NCBI RefSeq assembly: GCF_905475395.1
Contig: NC_058338.1
Location: 47,217,935-47,281,934 of the forward strand
Source: Chrysoperla carnea
Taxonomy: Eukaryota; Arthropoda; Insecta; Neuroptera; Chrysopidae
Direction of reading: 5' to 3'
Length of the DNA stretch: 64,000 nt
Each line of letters starts with the position of its first letter. The stretch's first letter is position 1. The translations under genes were made by a program, and so were the position numbers. The notes under the pieces were generated by a model. The model was given only the letters and a program-made list of their open reading frames with translations, ran no database searches and was not told the origin of the DNA. Of the stretch, positions 1 to 12,349 are shown piece after piece.

Positions 1-36
1 AGACCACAGACATAGAAAAGAAATGAAATTTAAGGC

Positions 37-72
37 CATAGATATAGGAAAAAGAAATTTCTTATATCTATG
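37..72. repeat. Short hairpin, 10-bp arms
   Basis: A 10-base arm at 37-46 is repeated as its exact reverse complement at 63-72, around a 16-base purine-rich spacer. It lies in AT-rich non-coding sequence. It could be the end of a small transposon or chance. No function is claimed. Confidence 0.4.
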
Positions 73-3000
73 ATCCCGACAGTAATTTAAAGCTCTTATT
101 ATTCGCTCGCTCCATTTTACAATATTTTAACTGTCGTAACTGTTGAAACTTAGCTAGAATGAATAAAAATAGTAAAAGTATTTATGATCTCAAAAACAAA
201 CAATTTATTATTTATTTATACTATGATTACTGTGTAAGTTACTTATATTTTGATTAACAATATTTTAATGTGTAGAACAAGATTTTAAAATTCAGTTTGA
301 TTTTTTCATTCAATGTGAACTAAAAAAAATATTTTTGTGCTGTGAACCTCTTATTTATATTTATTAATTTGAATAAAGCATGTAATAACTCCTTACGTAA
401 TGTTTTAAATATTTATTTATATTGGAACCAGGCCTGTGGCCATAAAATTCTTTTCAGCCTTTTGTTGCCATTATTATATAAAAAAATTAAAATTTTTTTA
501 AAGGCAATTAGGTTTTATTTAACATAATGGTAAAAAGTAAATAATAATGAACTAAATTCTGAAAGATGGAAAAGGGGAAAACCTTGGGAAAATTTTTCTA
601 TGAGTCAGGTGAGTAGATCATACAGGGTGCCTAAAACTACCGCGTTAGAAGACCAGAATGATGTGGAGATGAAATTCAATTGGCGTTTTTGATTAACATG
701 TTAAAAGGATAAAAACTCAAGAATTATTCGAACTTTAAAATTATTAATTTCAAGATGATCGTATAAGAAAATGTACTTTCTTGTTGAAAGGGCGTTTTAT
801 TTGAATACTTTCTCTGGCTACGCATCTGATTGATATCGAAAAAACATTAAACGCTTAAACTATCCACGGGAAAATAAACAGGATAATTCAATTGAATAAG
901 ATAATATTCTTCAAGGATAAAGTGGTGGGCGTAGAAGTATTTTTTTGGTGCAAATGATAATTATAGAAATTCCCCATTCCATTAAATTTGTGTCAGCGAT
1001 ATGTAGCCCCTCCATAACAATCGATTTTCAAATTTTGAAACTTGTTGAATTTATGACTTCAAACTCGAAGTTTGTGATAATCGAAATTCTTACAAATACA
1101 ATTTTTATAAAAGCTAAAAGAATATGAATAAAAAGGTACTAAATTAGATTCATTTATTCTGGGAGCTACAATAAACTAGTAACCGCTTCAAAACTATTAA
1201 CTATATTTGAGAGGAAAAAAGGGTAAATATCATTTTAGTTAAATTAAAAAAAAATTAAAGACACATATATGTTAATTTAAAGCTAGAATTGTTTTTGCAA
1301 ATAAAATGAATAGTTTTAAAATTGCTTATGTAGCAAAAATTTTCGCAAGCTTAAAGCCTATTGAGTGGTACCAACTTAATATTCAAATAAATAAAAAATT
1401 AAACTAGTAAACAGATGGCATAACTAGATATTGTATGAACGTCAAATCATAACTAGTTGTGAACCATTGTCAGTTTTATAAAAATATTCGTGTGTGTTAA
1501 TTTACATTGTAAGTGAATATTTTGTTAATTGTAAGTACTTGTTTAAAAAAATTCATTAACTAATAAAATTTAATATATAAATATGAATCGAAATTCTAAA
1601 TGAGAATTTAACTAACTGTCAACTTGGGTATCTGTCATGTAAATATATCAAAATGGCCGTTTTATCTGAAAAATATTTCATATTCTTTAAATGTATATTT
1701 TAAATCATATTTTTCTTACAATTTTCACAAAATTTATCCTGTAATGGAATACTATGATTAATTTGGGGTAATTTTTTGATGTAGTTGACATTGTGTGTCT
1801 GATCATGCTGAATTCTGATGTCATTGATTTGGGCGACAGACGGATGCCTTCAATATTGATCGGCTTGGAGTCGTCGTCTGTTATGAGAACATTTGTAACT
1901 GCTATACGAAAATGTTATTTCAAGAGAAAATTCAATTCGAAAAATTCATTAAACTAATCCATGATTTCATATGCCTTAAAATATATTTTCCTAATTATTA
2001 TAGCCATTTTTAAACTAAATCTTGAGAGTTTTAAGATTTGATACTTTTATTTTAAAAGTATTTTCTTCCGTATGCTTAACGAAAATATTTTTGCGGTAAA
2101 CTTGCACTTAATTTTTCAATCAATATTATCTGACTCATCTAACTTTTACCTCCCATTCAAATTTTTTTAAATTTTCTTGGCAAATATTTCATTTTCCGAA
2201 GAAAATTGATTATCAAAACAAATTTGCCCTTGAAATAATACCTGTAAAATGATTTTTTTCGTGACTTAAAAAAATTATTTTGGTTTTTAAGTTATTATTT
2301 AAAAAAAAGTTTTACTTGCTAAAATTCGGATATGGAAATTTTAGATAAAATTAGAGGAAATATAACTATTTGTTTTTATGAGTTTTATAAATATTCGGTA
2401 AATCTTAAAAATTACAATTATCATATTTATAAAACAATCTTAGACTCGACTAAAATGTTAGTGGGTGTATTTTCACTTATAGAAAAAAATACTACGAAAA
2501 TCGATAAAGTTGTAAAAGGGCAGATTATAGTTTATTACATGTTAGTGTGTATATTTTTTCCGAGGGGTGATTTTAATTAAATTCTGTTTTTTTAATAGCT
2601 AAGAATATAAAAAATTTTTAATTGCATTTCAACATTAATTTACTATTGTGACGTTATAGATATTTGCGGCAAATATAAAATGTTTTTGCAATAACTTTTT
2701 TTATTATGGTGATTTTTAGTGTTCCGTACTAAGAAATGGAACTCCTATGGTGTCCCCGTTTTACATTTGTTATATCTTATTTATTTTAAATTTGATATTG
2801 ATGTTATGCTCTCATATGCATCACTCAAACTTAAGGTTAGCAATTGACCTGGAAATGTTAGGGAATTTAGAAATAGAATTTTGATCTTACCTAATCAGAA
2901 AAAATTCAAAAAATATTTTCTGACTATATGTACTTTGACTGTGAAGACTTCTTTATTGATATCTCGAAATATATATATATTTTGTATCAATTTAACTCAC

Positions 3001-3295
3001 ACAATTTTGATATTTTTTATTCGATTTACCTATTTAAGTAAATAGTTTAATGCGAGAAAAATATAGTTGTGAAATACGTCAAAATTATGTGAAGCGTAAA
3101 ATGGAAATTTTAAATAAATTATCTTACTATTATTAATTACTTTTGCAATAATTTAGTATTTTACTGTGGCGTGAAAATCTCGAGGAAACACACTACACAT
3201 GTTTTCTAAACGGGCTTACTAAAAAACTTGCAGTGACTTTTTATTTTCACTCCACGCTTATCCCAATTAAATAAAACTATTCTTAAGAGATTTAT
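73..3295. other. Gene-free AT-rich stretch
   Basis: Read on both strands, this stretch gives only short frames made of low-complexity AT-rich codons (Lys, Asn, Ile, Phe, Leu, Tyr). I see no conserved motif, no paired splice sites bracketing a plausible exon, and no strong repeat. It is most likely intergenic. Confidence 0.6.
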
Positions 3296-3618
3296 CTTAA
3301 AATATTTCTATACCAATATGTTCATACTTTTTAAGCATTATACTTTAATTAAAATATACTCTTAAATAATTCTACTTAACAAAAATCATACTTATTTTTC
3401 TACTCCAAAATAATTATACTCTCAAAATTAATACTGAAATATATTAAGAATAAATATTTAAGAGATTAAATCTTTGAGAGCAGAAATATTTAAAAGTATT
3501 AATGTTAGAGAGAAGTAATATTTTGGAGTATAAAAGTATTCAATTAATTATAAGTATATTTTGATTAAGTATAATTCTTAAAAAGTAGAGATCTATTGGA
3601 GTGGAAATATTTTAAGGC
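3296..3618. repeat. Imperfect foldback element with arms of about 150 bp
   Basis: The right half (about 3460-3618) read in reverse complement follows the left half (about 3296-3445), with mismatches and small gaps. Matching blocks include CTTTTTAAG, AAAATATAC and CTCCAAAATA, in the same order on both arms. Nothing coding lies between the arms. It fits an old foldback or MITE-type non-autonomous DNA transposon, or simply an inverted duplication. The AT richness inflates similarity, so the family is unassigned. Confidence 0.55.
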
Positions 3619-3904
3619 AGAAATCAAGTAAAAAAAAATATTTTTTAATGTTATAAGAGACAAAATTTTCTCAAGTTGTACAATGTCGCATTTACACTTA
3701 GATTGGAGGAAGTGTTGCAAGTGTAAGTGTTAAGTTTTGCGAATGCAAGTAGCAATAATACAATCTATTAAGCCAATTACTCTCAAATTTCATTAGTTAA
3801 CAATTATACTAAACATATTTTGTCCAAACTGATTTTAATCTGTCTCTAAACACTTGGCTCCAACCACTAAACATAGTTTATATGCTGCATTAGTTCCTTA
3901 ATCA

Positions 3905-4475
3905 GATGATTAATATTAAAACAAAAGAGGGTATCGCAAGTGGGTCTTTAGCACCCAGACCAAGGCTCCTCTGTGCCTTCCTTGAGAACGACCTGTCACC
4001 TGGAAACTAGACATCTTCGGGTAAGAGACGCTATTAAAATCAGAGGAAGCTATAGGATTCTGTCGAGGCCAGACACCACGCAAAAAATACACAGCTTCAC
4101 CGTGGATCTTTCCCAGAATTGATGGATCCAAGAACCAACGTCTGAATCTGACGCCCTATAGATTTCTGCAGGCACAAATAACATGTATGGAGGCTTCGCC
4201 ATTCATGTTATGAAGGTGATATTTTAATCGACAGTGTCCTGTCAAGAGTTCCATCACCCTTCTCAACAGTGCTTTAGTAAGTTTCAGGCGAGCACTGCCG
4301 AATAGCCTAGAGGTGGCTATACACAGTTTGATTTGCAGCATGCCCTGCGCAAAGTCAAAGTAATCAAGATGGGCTTGTCGCAGCCATTCTTCGATTAGGT
4401 AAATTACGGAGCATCTTGCCATGCGACAGGCTCATCTCTTCATTTCTTTTAACGCCAGAGTGGATAGTCAGATGA
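3905..4475 (-). pseudogene. 3' end of a Jockey-type non-LTR retrotransposon (RNase H tail), decayed
   Basis: Read on the minus strand from about 4475 down to 3905, this translates as the end of a LINE second open reading frame. First comes the RNase H signature HSGVKRNE, with the histidine and glycine typical of the end of the RNase H fold. A frameshift follows, then a stretch matching the downstream region of Jockey-clade elements: a basic LLRRVMELLTGHCRL block leading to HLHNM. The zinc-knuckle-like cysteine region is present (ICACRNL) but is cut by an in-frame stop near 4155. The frame resumes with FRRWFLDPSILGKIHGE, the usual terminal block. The tail down to 3905 reads like a LINE 3' UTR. 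The stop and frameshift mean it cannot make protein. No reverse transcriptase domain is seen upstream, so this is a 5'-truncated copy. The RNase H domain separates it from clades that lack one. Confidence 0.8.
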
Positions 4476-4548
4476 AAGTGCTTGTCAAAAGCAAAGTTAT
4501 AAATAATAAATTTTAATATGGTTTATCAATGATTTACTTAAAGTATTT

Positions 4549-4617
4549 CAGTGTCACAAAAAAATGCACGGGTTATATATAGTACTATATGTAATCTGTG
4601 CATTTTTTGTGACACTG
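4549..4617. mobile_element. Tiny MITE, 69 bp, near-perfect terminal inverted repeats
   Basis: Both ends carry CAGTGTCAC and its reverse complement, followed by an A/T run and TGCAC. Arms are about 20 bp and the centre is itself palindromic. TA-containing sequence lies outside each end, as in Tc1/mariner-type insertions. It codes for nothing. A related but diverged element lies at 7633-7752. Confidence 0.7.
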
Positions 4618-5526
4618 AGGTATATTGCATTAAAATGAACTGAATGTGAAAATTATGCGCACGTTCTTGCAAATAAGAAAATAAAGAATTTTTTGATCCA
4701 CACATTTTTATAATTGTGTCTATCTATACACAAACATTTCATTTTACTTACATTACCGACTAACATTTCTGATAACTTCCTATAATTCACTCACAGGTGG
4801 CGAGACTATAGTTCGGAATATACCTTAATCTGGAAATTATGGGCATAACTTCTAAGGACCATACCAACCACCAAAGTATGTTTTTTCTTAATAATGCTAC
4901 GCAAATTTTAATAAATCTGCATATGCAAAAAGAACTACAAATATAATCAATAAGTGTTATTCATAATAATTTATAGAACGGAACACTGATTATACAAGTA
5001 AAGGTTGCACTTGTTCGATTTTTCCCCAAAGATATATACTATTGAGATTAATCTCTGTTTAAAAATAAAATTGTACTTTGGTGCATGAATAACATTTGTT
5101 GATAGGTAACTCTCAAATATTATAGAATTAAAATAATGAACTTTAACCTTTGATAATTTAATTTTAATAATGGGGAAAGAACTGTACTTTTAGGTGTAAT
5201 ATAAAGTGTTTTTTTTACAGGTGCTACTTTTGTTTATTATATTATCTGAAACGATATCTTGTTTTTATTATCAAATTAAACTTTAACATCAGATAATTTG
5301 ACTGCCTCTAATTATCTAAATCCTTATAAATATTTAAATATACTTTAGGGTTCAGTATACAAAAGTAAAAATTCTAGTTTTGTATTGGATGACACAATAC
5401 ATTGAGGCGAGTAGTAAAACTGTTAAGGTAGTACGAACGCTAAGGCAATTTTAGACTTAGGGTTTAAATTATTTGTACCTTATTTTCAACTTTGATGATG
5501 AATTCTGTAATAAAATTCATGAATGT
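4618..5526. other. Gene-free stretch
   Basis: No reading frame, splice pair or repeat that I can support. Likely intergenic. Confidence 0.5.
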
Positions 5527-5669
5527 AGACGAAAAATAAGAATGAAATTTTTCGATATCTGCCTTGGTTTTCGAAATATCGGAAGCTAAATAATTAAACA
5601 AAATTTGCAATTTTCGATATTTTGAAAATTTATTCAGATATTGGAAAATTTTATTCTTACTTTTCGTCT
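5527..5669. mobile_element. Foldback MITE, 143 bp, 35-bp arms
   Basis: The element opens with AGACGAAAAATAAGAAT and closes with its near reverse complement ending TTTTCGTCT. The arms match over about 35 bp with few mismatches. The terminal AGACGAA resembles the AGACGAAG ends of the larger elements at 7800 and 42207, so they may share a transposase family. That link is inference. No coding content. Confidence 0.65.
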
Positions 5670-5724
5670 TATATTGTCAAGTTATAACATAATTCACCAT
5701 CCACATTGAAAATATATATTTTTT

Positions 5725-6053
5725 AAATTGTGTCCTCACTACCGTGCTCATACATCCTTAATTAATCGGACATAACGGGTTTTTTTGTTTTCAATATATT
5801 ATATAATATATTGAAAACCTTAATATTAAGGTTTTAACTTTAAATAGTTGTTTTTTTCCACCGACTAGTTTTGGATAAATCTATGAAAACATATCGTCCA
5901 CCTATCGTTTTCTTATAAAACAATGTTAAATATTCCTATTTTTGAAATCATTAATTAATTAAAAAATCATGCACTATTTCCAGAATTGATTTAGACTTGG
6001 TACAACTTCATATAAAAAAGTCAAGTTTTTTATTTAAAATTGCCTTTACACAA
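5725..6053 (+). repeat. Dispersed repeat, copy 1
   Basis: The reverse complement of 39285-39612 follows this segment along its length. Shared blocks in order include ACTACCGTGCTCATA, AAGGTTTTAACTTTAA, CACCGACTAGTTTT and a terminal TTTAAAATTGCCT. Copy 1 has a 32-bp palindrome where copy 2 has a poly-A run. Family and mechanism are unknown. Confidence 0.65.
5787..5818. repeat. Perfect 32-bp palindrome
   Basis: Sixteen bases from 5787 are followed immediately by their exact reverse complement, with no loop. It is mostly A/T, with G/C only near the outer ends. It lies inside the dispersed repeat and is missing from that repeat's other copy. Confidence 0.8.
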
Positions 6054-7124
6054 TTTCAGCTCGTACATTCTTAAAATAGTGTCTATATAATAAAAAAATA
6101 AAAGAATGTATTTATTTAAGAGTAGCTTTCAGTACGCATATATATGCCAGTTCAGTCGATCTCCCCGGCTTCACAAATTTCAGAATTTCACCATAGCATG
6201 TTACCTATATCAGGTTTAAATTGTTCCGACAGCTCAGTCATTCATAAAGAATTGACAGTTCTGTGCCATTTTAGAAGACGATAAATTGATTTTAGAAAAG
6301 TTTATCGGTACTTGGCTGTCGGAAAGATAAAAATATCGTTACACGTAAGACTTTTTAATTTTATCCATTCGAATGCTTCGTTTACGATCATGATTTCCGT
6401 CTAGTAATCTGGTGCTGCTTAACAGTTATTTTTATGAGCTATCCACATTTTTCTTACATTTTAGCCGTGGCGTTGAAAATCTTACTTGCCCCTGTTAATG
6501 TGTAAAAGCAAGGCTATTGTTCAAAATGAAGTGTGCAAGACAGCGAAGTCAAATAAGTCTTATTTTGTCCTTCTACTTCTATTTTTTCCTAAATCACTAC
6601 AAAGATGTCATTCTATTAAAAAAAAAATTTACCGCTGTTTAACCATGAAGACCTACAAATGAGCTGATACATATTTACGAGTTTTTCGATTTCCCTTTCC
6701 ATCTTCAATACGTAAAGATGGAATCGTTTTAAAACATCACCGTGTAAATGAAAGTAAAAAAAATCAACTCTGAAAATAAAGTAATTGTTGTATATTAATA
6801 TATCATGTACAGTAAGAAATAATTTTTGATATTTACACGAGTAACAAAAAAAAAAAATCAATTAAATATATTACATATGACATAATTTTAGGAAACCATA
6901 TAATTGAATAGCACAAGTTAAATAAAATATGTTTTATTATACCGCGTGTGTTATTTATCATTGGGGAGTAGAGAAGTATACGGATACACTTTTTGTGTAC
7001 TAATAAATAATTTACTTTTTTATAACCTGTGTTATACTAAACAACCTGTTATTAAAATATCAAAGCAATAAAAACCGTTTAGGGAAGTTTTCTTCGTTAG
7101 AGTAATTTATGTTTTAAAATGATT
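6054..7124. other. Gene-free stretch
   Basis: AT-rich, with no supportable gene or repeat. Several poly-A and poly-T runs are present. Confidence 0.5.
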
Positions 7125-7315
7125 AACATAGATGGAGCAGCAAAATGTCAGAATAAAATTTTTTTTTAAATGTATCTTTATAAATTATAGCTCATGTGTT
7201 ATTCTGATGTATGAGCTATTTTCTTGTACAGTTTCATTCAAATCTATTCCCTAGTTTTTGTGTGAAAGCGTAAGAAACAAACATCTTTACTTTCACATTT
7301 ATAATATATAGGGAT
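7125..7315 (-). repeat. Dispersed repeat family R, inverted copy
   Basis: The minus strand matches 58786-59050 and the first half of 40350-40810. All start with CCCTATATATTATAAATG or a close variant, followed by a GTTTGTTT-rich tract, GCTTTCACGC, then an AGCTCATAC ... CATGAGCTATAATTTAT hairpin. Such segments recur in insect genomes as parts of non-autonomous transposons. Whether this one is Helitron or retroelement derived cannot be told here. Confidence 0.6.
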
Positions 7316-7474
7316 GTTCAAACACATTCCCCGCAATCTTTTACAGCGTTCTAAACATTTATACTTTTAATAAAATTTGTTGAATAATTTCCGCAAAAAA
7401 AACGAATTTCAGGTTTGAATTCTTCGGGTAAAATACATCGAAAAAGATTACTCGTTCTCGTGGAAGTTAATCGG

Positions 7475-7496
7475 CCCCCCCCCCCCCCCCCCCCCC
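7475..7496. repeat. Poly-C run of 22
   Basis: Twenty-two consecutive cytosines occur in otherwise AT-rich sequence. It is either a real homopolymer (poly-G on the other strand) or a sequencing or assembly length artefact. The exact length should not be trusted. Confidence 0.9.
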
Positions 7497-7632
7497 TACC
7501 TGTAGCCGCCGTACTATAGTATAACCTCATTCAATATTTGTATTGAAATACCAAACAACCTAAACATACACCGTATAGTAAAAAAACTGTCTTGTATGTA
7601 ATAATAATGAATTAGTCATATTGTACAACATA

Positions 7633-7752
7633 TACTCAATGTCACAAAAAATGCTCGTTTTAAAACATTCTAAGTGTTACTATTATAACATAGCATATGA
7701 TGCGTACGATTAGAATGTTTTAACTGTGGCACTTTTTCTGACAGTGAGTGTA
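7633..7752. mobile_element. MITE, about 120 bp, related to the 4549 element
   Basis: The left end reads TACTCAATGTCACAAAAA. The right end reverse-complemented reads TACACTCACTGTCAGAAAAA, and both continue into TTTTAAAACATTCTA. The arms are about 40 bp. TA flanks each side. TGTCACAAAAAATGC is shared with the 69-bp element at 4549, which suggests one Tc1/mariner-like family. Confidence 0.65.
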
Positions 7753-7799
7753 CATATGTTATGTAGATATGTAATAAGTGAATTTTTTTGCAATCTTAT

Positions 7800-8606
7800 T
7801 AGACGAAGAAATAAAGGAATAAAGTTCAAAAAATTTGAGCAGTAAGTTGGATTTTAATGCGGTTTTCGACATTCGATTCGTTAACGTCAGGATATTTTGT
7901 GACCTAATTTGATTAATAAGAAATTAAAAATATGCAATTAGCATAATTAATATGCATTTTAAATTGACCGTAAATATTAAACTCACAATTCGATTAATAT
8001 TGATGAAAATGATTTCAAATTTGTTACACTGGGGCTTTTGGGTCGCTGAACACGAATTTCGTGAATTGGTCTCAGAGGTACCTAGTGCCCAGGATGAACG
8101 GTATACCCGCCGACTCCTGGTGTTTTCGAGATGTTCGTCAATTTGAAATATAATCATTCCAAACTCATTTCTAGGGGCTTTTTGGGGTCGCTGAACACGA
8201 ATATCGTCACAGAATTGGTCTCAGTGGTGCCTGGTGCCCAGGATGACTGCTACCCTCGTCCGAGTAAGAAAACCCTCGAGTAACGAGTTTGGACCGATTA
8301 TAAAACAAATTTACCGAAAACTCCAGAAGACGACAGGGAACCGTTTACCTTTGGCAAAAGGTACCTCTGAGACCAATTCTGTCACGATATACGTGTTCAT
8401 CAACTCCAAAACCCTCCGAGTCACCAGTTTGGACTGACTATGTGACGAATTTCTCCAAGACTCCAGAGGTGACGGGTATACCGTTCATCCTGGGTAACAA
8501 GTTTCAAAATAATTTTCCTGGGTGTAACAAGTTTCAAAATAATTTTCATCTCTATTAATCGAATTTTTCTAACTTTGATCATTTTTAGTGCTTCGTTTCT
8601 TCGTCT
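7800..8606. mobile_element. Foldback element FB1, copy 1, with nested inverted subunits
   Basis: It opens TAGACGAAGAAA and closes TTTCTTCGTCTA, with TA at both edges as expected for a TA target duplication. The left arm (about 7800-8020) matches the left arm of the second copy at 42207. The right arm here is shorter, probably deleted. Inside, a unit carrying TCGCTGAACACGAAT, AATTGGTCTCAG and GCCCAGGATGA occurs twice forward (about 8025-8165 and 8170-8290). It then occurs twice as reverse complement (about 8290-8400 and 8400-8500). A 28-bp direct repeat follows at about 8492-8547. Short reading frames cross it on both strands but only because of the inverted symmetry. There is no transposase, so it is non-autonomous. 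Confidence 0.75.
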
Positions 8607-11265
8607 ATGTATAAAAAATGGTACTATAGTATTTTAACCTTGATTGTTTTTGATACCAAAGATCAAGATTATAAAAAATCTATGCTAATAATATTTATTA
8701 CTTACTGCGTACAATAATTAATATTTTTATATGTCTTACTCTAATCAAATTTATTATTTATTTAAGACAATATAGACTTATATTGTTTTGGGTCATTTAC
8801 AAACAAGTATTTTTATTGATATTCAAAAATTAAATTTTTGGAAAAAAATATCGTTTAAAACACTCAAACGATCACTGTATGTATACTGTATCTTATTCTA
8901 TATTGAGGCTTGTTAAATAAGAAGTACCAACTTGTTTTGGAAAATCAGGGGAAGCTAAAAGTCTGGTGACCGAGACCAGGCGTATACTTCTTCAGAAATC
9001 CAAAATATGTTGATTATTGTAAAACTAACAAGGCTCTATCAGTTACGAGATAATGTTCGAAAAAGCCACTTCTGGATGACACCTGAAATTTACTGAAGGA
9101 AATAGGAAGTTAAAAATATATTCAATCAATCCAGTACGTTTATTATTTTTATTTACTAATAAGAAATTTTTAATATTATAATAAACGGTATATATTGAAT
9201 TTCGGAAGAGGTGTGCGGATAGTGTTAGCACCTGGTATATACTTGTTTGATGAACAACCTAACCAAATTCATTATGAAATCAAAAATGTGATGATCAATC
9301 CTCAGACACTAATCGTTGAATCATTTGGAGCTGTTTAATAACCACAAAAAGATTTTGACACTAGAGTTGTACACATAATAGATGCGAAATATGGAATGAT
9401 AAAGTGTGTGCAAGGTAAAACCACAAAACTGAATGATAATATGTAAAAAGAATGATTCATTCTGGATTTCACTCGGGAAACTACATCGTAGTGGGTATAG
9501 TTTAAATCGCGCTTCAATAATGCTCTCAGTCTTAACGTAATCAAGTGTAAGCAAGTTTGCTGCTACAGCCAGTGTTACGTAATGAATGCTATTATGGTCC
9601 CCATACCTTTTACTTGAAGTATTAGAAGTAGATATTTTGGATCTTAACCCACCAAAAACTTATAAAAATGTACATATTTTATTCTTTAATTTTTTGTGAG
9701 AATGATCTTGAGGAACGATCACATCCCCTAATAGTCATTACAATCGTGTAGCAATTTAAGCCCCACTCTGTATATAGAGATCATTTGTTATCATAATCTA
9801 TTTATTTATTGTCTACACGGTTTTTGTTTGTGATAAATATTTTGTAATTTTAAATGTGGGCCGTTAATTATAATTGAATTTGGGTTAAGAGTACAGTGCT
9901 CAAATCAAAAATTGATTTGAGCTTTGATGTATATTCGGAAATATTTAGTGAATTGCGGCCTAGAATGAGTCGAATTTTGAGAAAAATAACGACGATTTGA
10001 TCTAGAAATACGGTAGAGTGTCGATAATCGGGACTCAAAAAATCATTTTTGAATTTTTGGTAGAAAGTGGTTTTGCAAATGCGAGCGGGTGAAAAGTGTT
10101 CCAATTGGTGGACGTTTCCGATTAGCAAGTGTTCTGATTGTCCAGACTCTACTGTGCTATTGTTTGCTATCGAGTGTTTAAAACTATAAAATATATTCAT
10201 AGATTGATATTCATTGGCTGAATAACCCGTGAGAGATTTGCTTTTCTTAGAAGAACATAAGATCCAAGTCGATTTTGTGGAACGTGTTACGTTAAATGAC
10301 GTCGTTTAAACGACCAAATTATTTGATTAAAATGTCGTGACTTATTTTTCTAAAAAAAAATAGATTTTTATTTCATCGCTAAAAAATATCCTTTTCTTGA
10401 TAGATTCAGAACATCTAAAAAAGTTCAACTAGTAATTTTTTAATTTTACTGGGATTATTTGATTTTTAGTAAATTATTTGCAAGGATGCTTATTAACAGA
10501 AAGTTCCACATAGTCGATTATTATCGAATCATAACTAGAACATTTTCAGTATAGTATTTCAATTTTTAAGTAATATTTTTATTTGGAAACTAGTATTTGA
10601 TTTTAGTTAATGTCAATGATGTGCCTTTTTGGAGTGACTGATTCTTAGACCCAATTTCTCCTGTTTTAAACAACAAAAAATCTTTTTAAGCATTTTTGTT
10701 TGAAGATATTTTATGTTTTTGACAAAAATTCTATTTAAATAAAAATCATCTAACAATAAGAAACATTAAATGAGGGGTGGGGGTATTTTTGTTAAATAAA
10801 TATTTATTTTGATATTTATCGAGAACTCACCAAAATTTATTCATTAAATAATAATATTTGTGAATAGATAATCAGTATTTAATTTACATATTAACTGAGA
10901 TTGATGATATACCGGAAATTCAATTGTATATTTGGTCAAGTGTGTTGATGTTTGTTTCCGTAATTAGATGTTCCAAAAGTACACTACCTTGATATGTCTT
11001 GACCAAAATAAGAAATACAAATTAATACAACTTGGTTTACGATTTATTTACTATAAATATTTGTTAGGGAAAAAATAGACCATTTTACAGTAATAATTCA
11101 CTAGGTATACATTAGTGTCCCGTAATGACCGAATTCATTTTATTGATGTTGAGCCTAAAATTATCAGTTGAAAACTTTGTTTAAATTTATTACGATAATT
11201 AACGAATCCTTATTTAGTTAATGGTTCATTAACGAATGCGACCATTACGATATTTTCGTTATTTA
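8607..11265. other. Gene-free stretch
   Basis: No recognisable protein. A 110-codon minus-strand frame at 9868-10200 has no motif I know, and its composition follows the surrounding DNA. The stretch 9930-10200 is slightly less AT-rich and could be an old transposon end. I cannot name it. Confidence 0.45.
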
Positions 11266-11322
11266 TCACCCTGTATGACTACAAAATTTCAGATCGATAT
11301 TCCTATAAATAACGAAAATATT
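11266..11322. repeat. Solo arm of the 12350-12752 foldback
   Basis: This runs from ATCACCCTGTATGACT to ATAACGAAAATAT and matches the right arm of the foldback element at 12695-12752 with a few differences. TATTTTCGTTATTTAT sits just before it in reverse orientation. Confidence 0.55.
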
Positions 11323-11632
11323 GGAAAATTTATAAAAAAAACGTTGTAAATTATTCTATAAAAAAAAAAGGAAGCAAAGTGCAAAAATTTTCTTTTGACC
11401 TAAAGGTGTTAAGCTTCATCGAAATGTGGCTATAATTATCTTAAATGAACATGGTGATTAATGTAATCAAAAAATGATCTCATCGATTGACGTAATAAAA
11501 AACTGGTAATTTGTCTTTATTTGACATTTCTTTGCAATAAATGTGAAAGAGTGTCCTCACAAAGACATCCGCAAATATTATGAGCGTATTTCCGTCTATA
11601 TTGTCCGAATACGGTAGTTACGGAATATGATA

Positions 11633-11870
11633 TATACAGGGTGAGCCAGTTTAATCTATACACCTAAATATCTCGTTTTGTAGTTAACCAATCAAAAAAA
11701 ACTTGAACAAAAGTCGTAGAGTTTGATGTGGAACATCATGTTCTGACATCAGATTGGACTTTTTCTTCGGGTTTCTTTAATAGCCAATTTACATTCTAAT
11801 CGGTAAGAGATAGAATAAAACTTTAAATTAGAAAGTTGATCCTCATAAAAAACTAACAATTTATTGTCCG
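11633..11870 (+). repeat. Dispersed direct repeat, copy A
   Basis: It starts TATACAGGGTGAG and matches 13381-13613 in the same orientation. Shared blocks in order are CTCGTTTTGTAGTTAA, ACATCATGTTCTGACATCAG, GGTTTCTTTAATAGC and AACACTTTAAATTAGAAAG or a variant. A third start of this type is at about 48694. ACAGGGTG starts are common at ends of insect non-autonomous elements. Class unassigned. Confidence 0.65.
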
Positions 11871-12349
11871 TGGCATTGTCGACCGTGGCGTAGGAGCGAT
11901 AATAAGCTAAGTCCATTCCTGGCGCACAGTTAGTAACAAGCATCACTATCTACGGCTAAATAATGCAGGCAATGTTACGAATATTTACTCATAAATATAT
12001 AAGGCCTTTAATGGTATAAATTTTTCTCAAAGATAGAAAAAAAAACAAAAGGATATTTAAAATAAAAAATGCGATTGAATGTTTCATTCTTTAAACAAAT
12101 AATAATTATTTCTTTTCCCATGATCCAAATAAACTATAAGTACATATCTATCGTCAGCAAATTTGATCTATTCAAATAAATAATACGCAGTAAAAGAAAT
12201 TGCATAAGATTTTTTATTATGCCTCTTAAAAATTAAATTGCCAAGGTTTGTTTTTAAGATACATGCAAATGAGTTTAACATCTATATGCCGTGAAAATCT
12301 TGGATATTTTATTTAAATAAAGTCAGAATTAAAAGAACCTTATATAGTG

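Noticed and set aside
9868-10200. 110-codon minus-strand frame
   Set aside because: Composition resembles noncoding AT-rich DNA and no motif is recognised. It is kept only as a note in the gene-free region.
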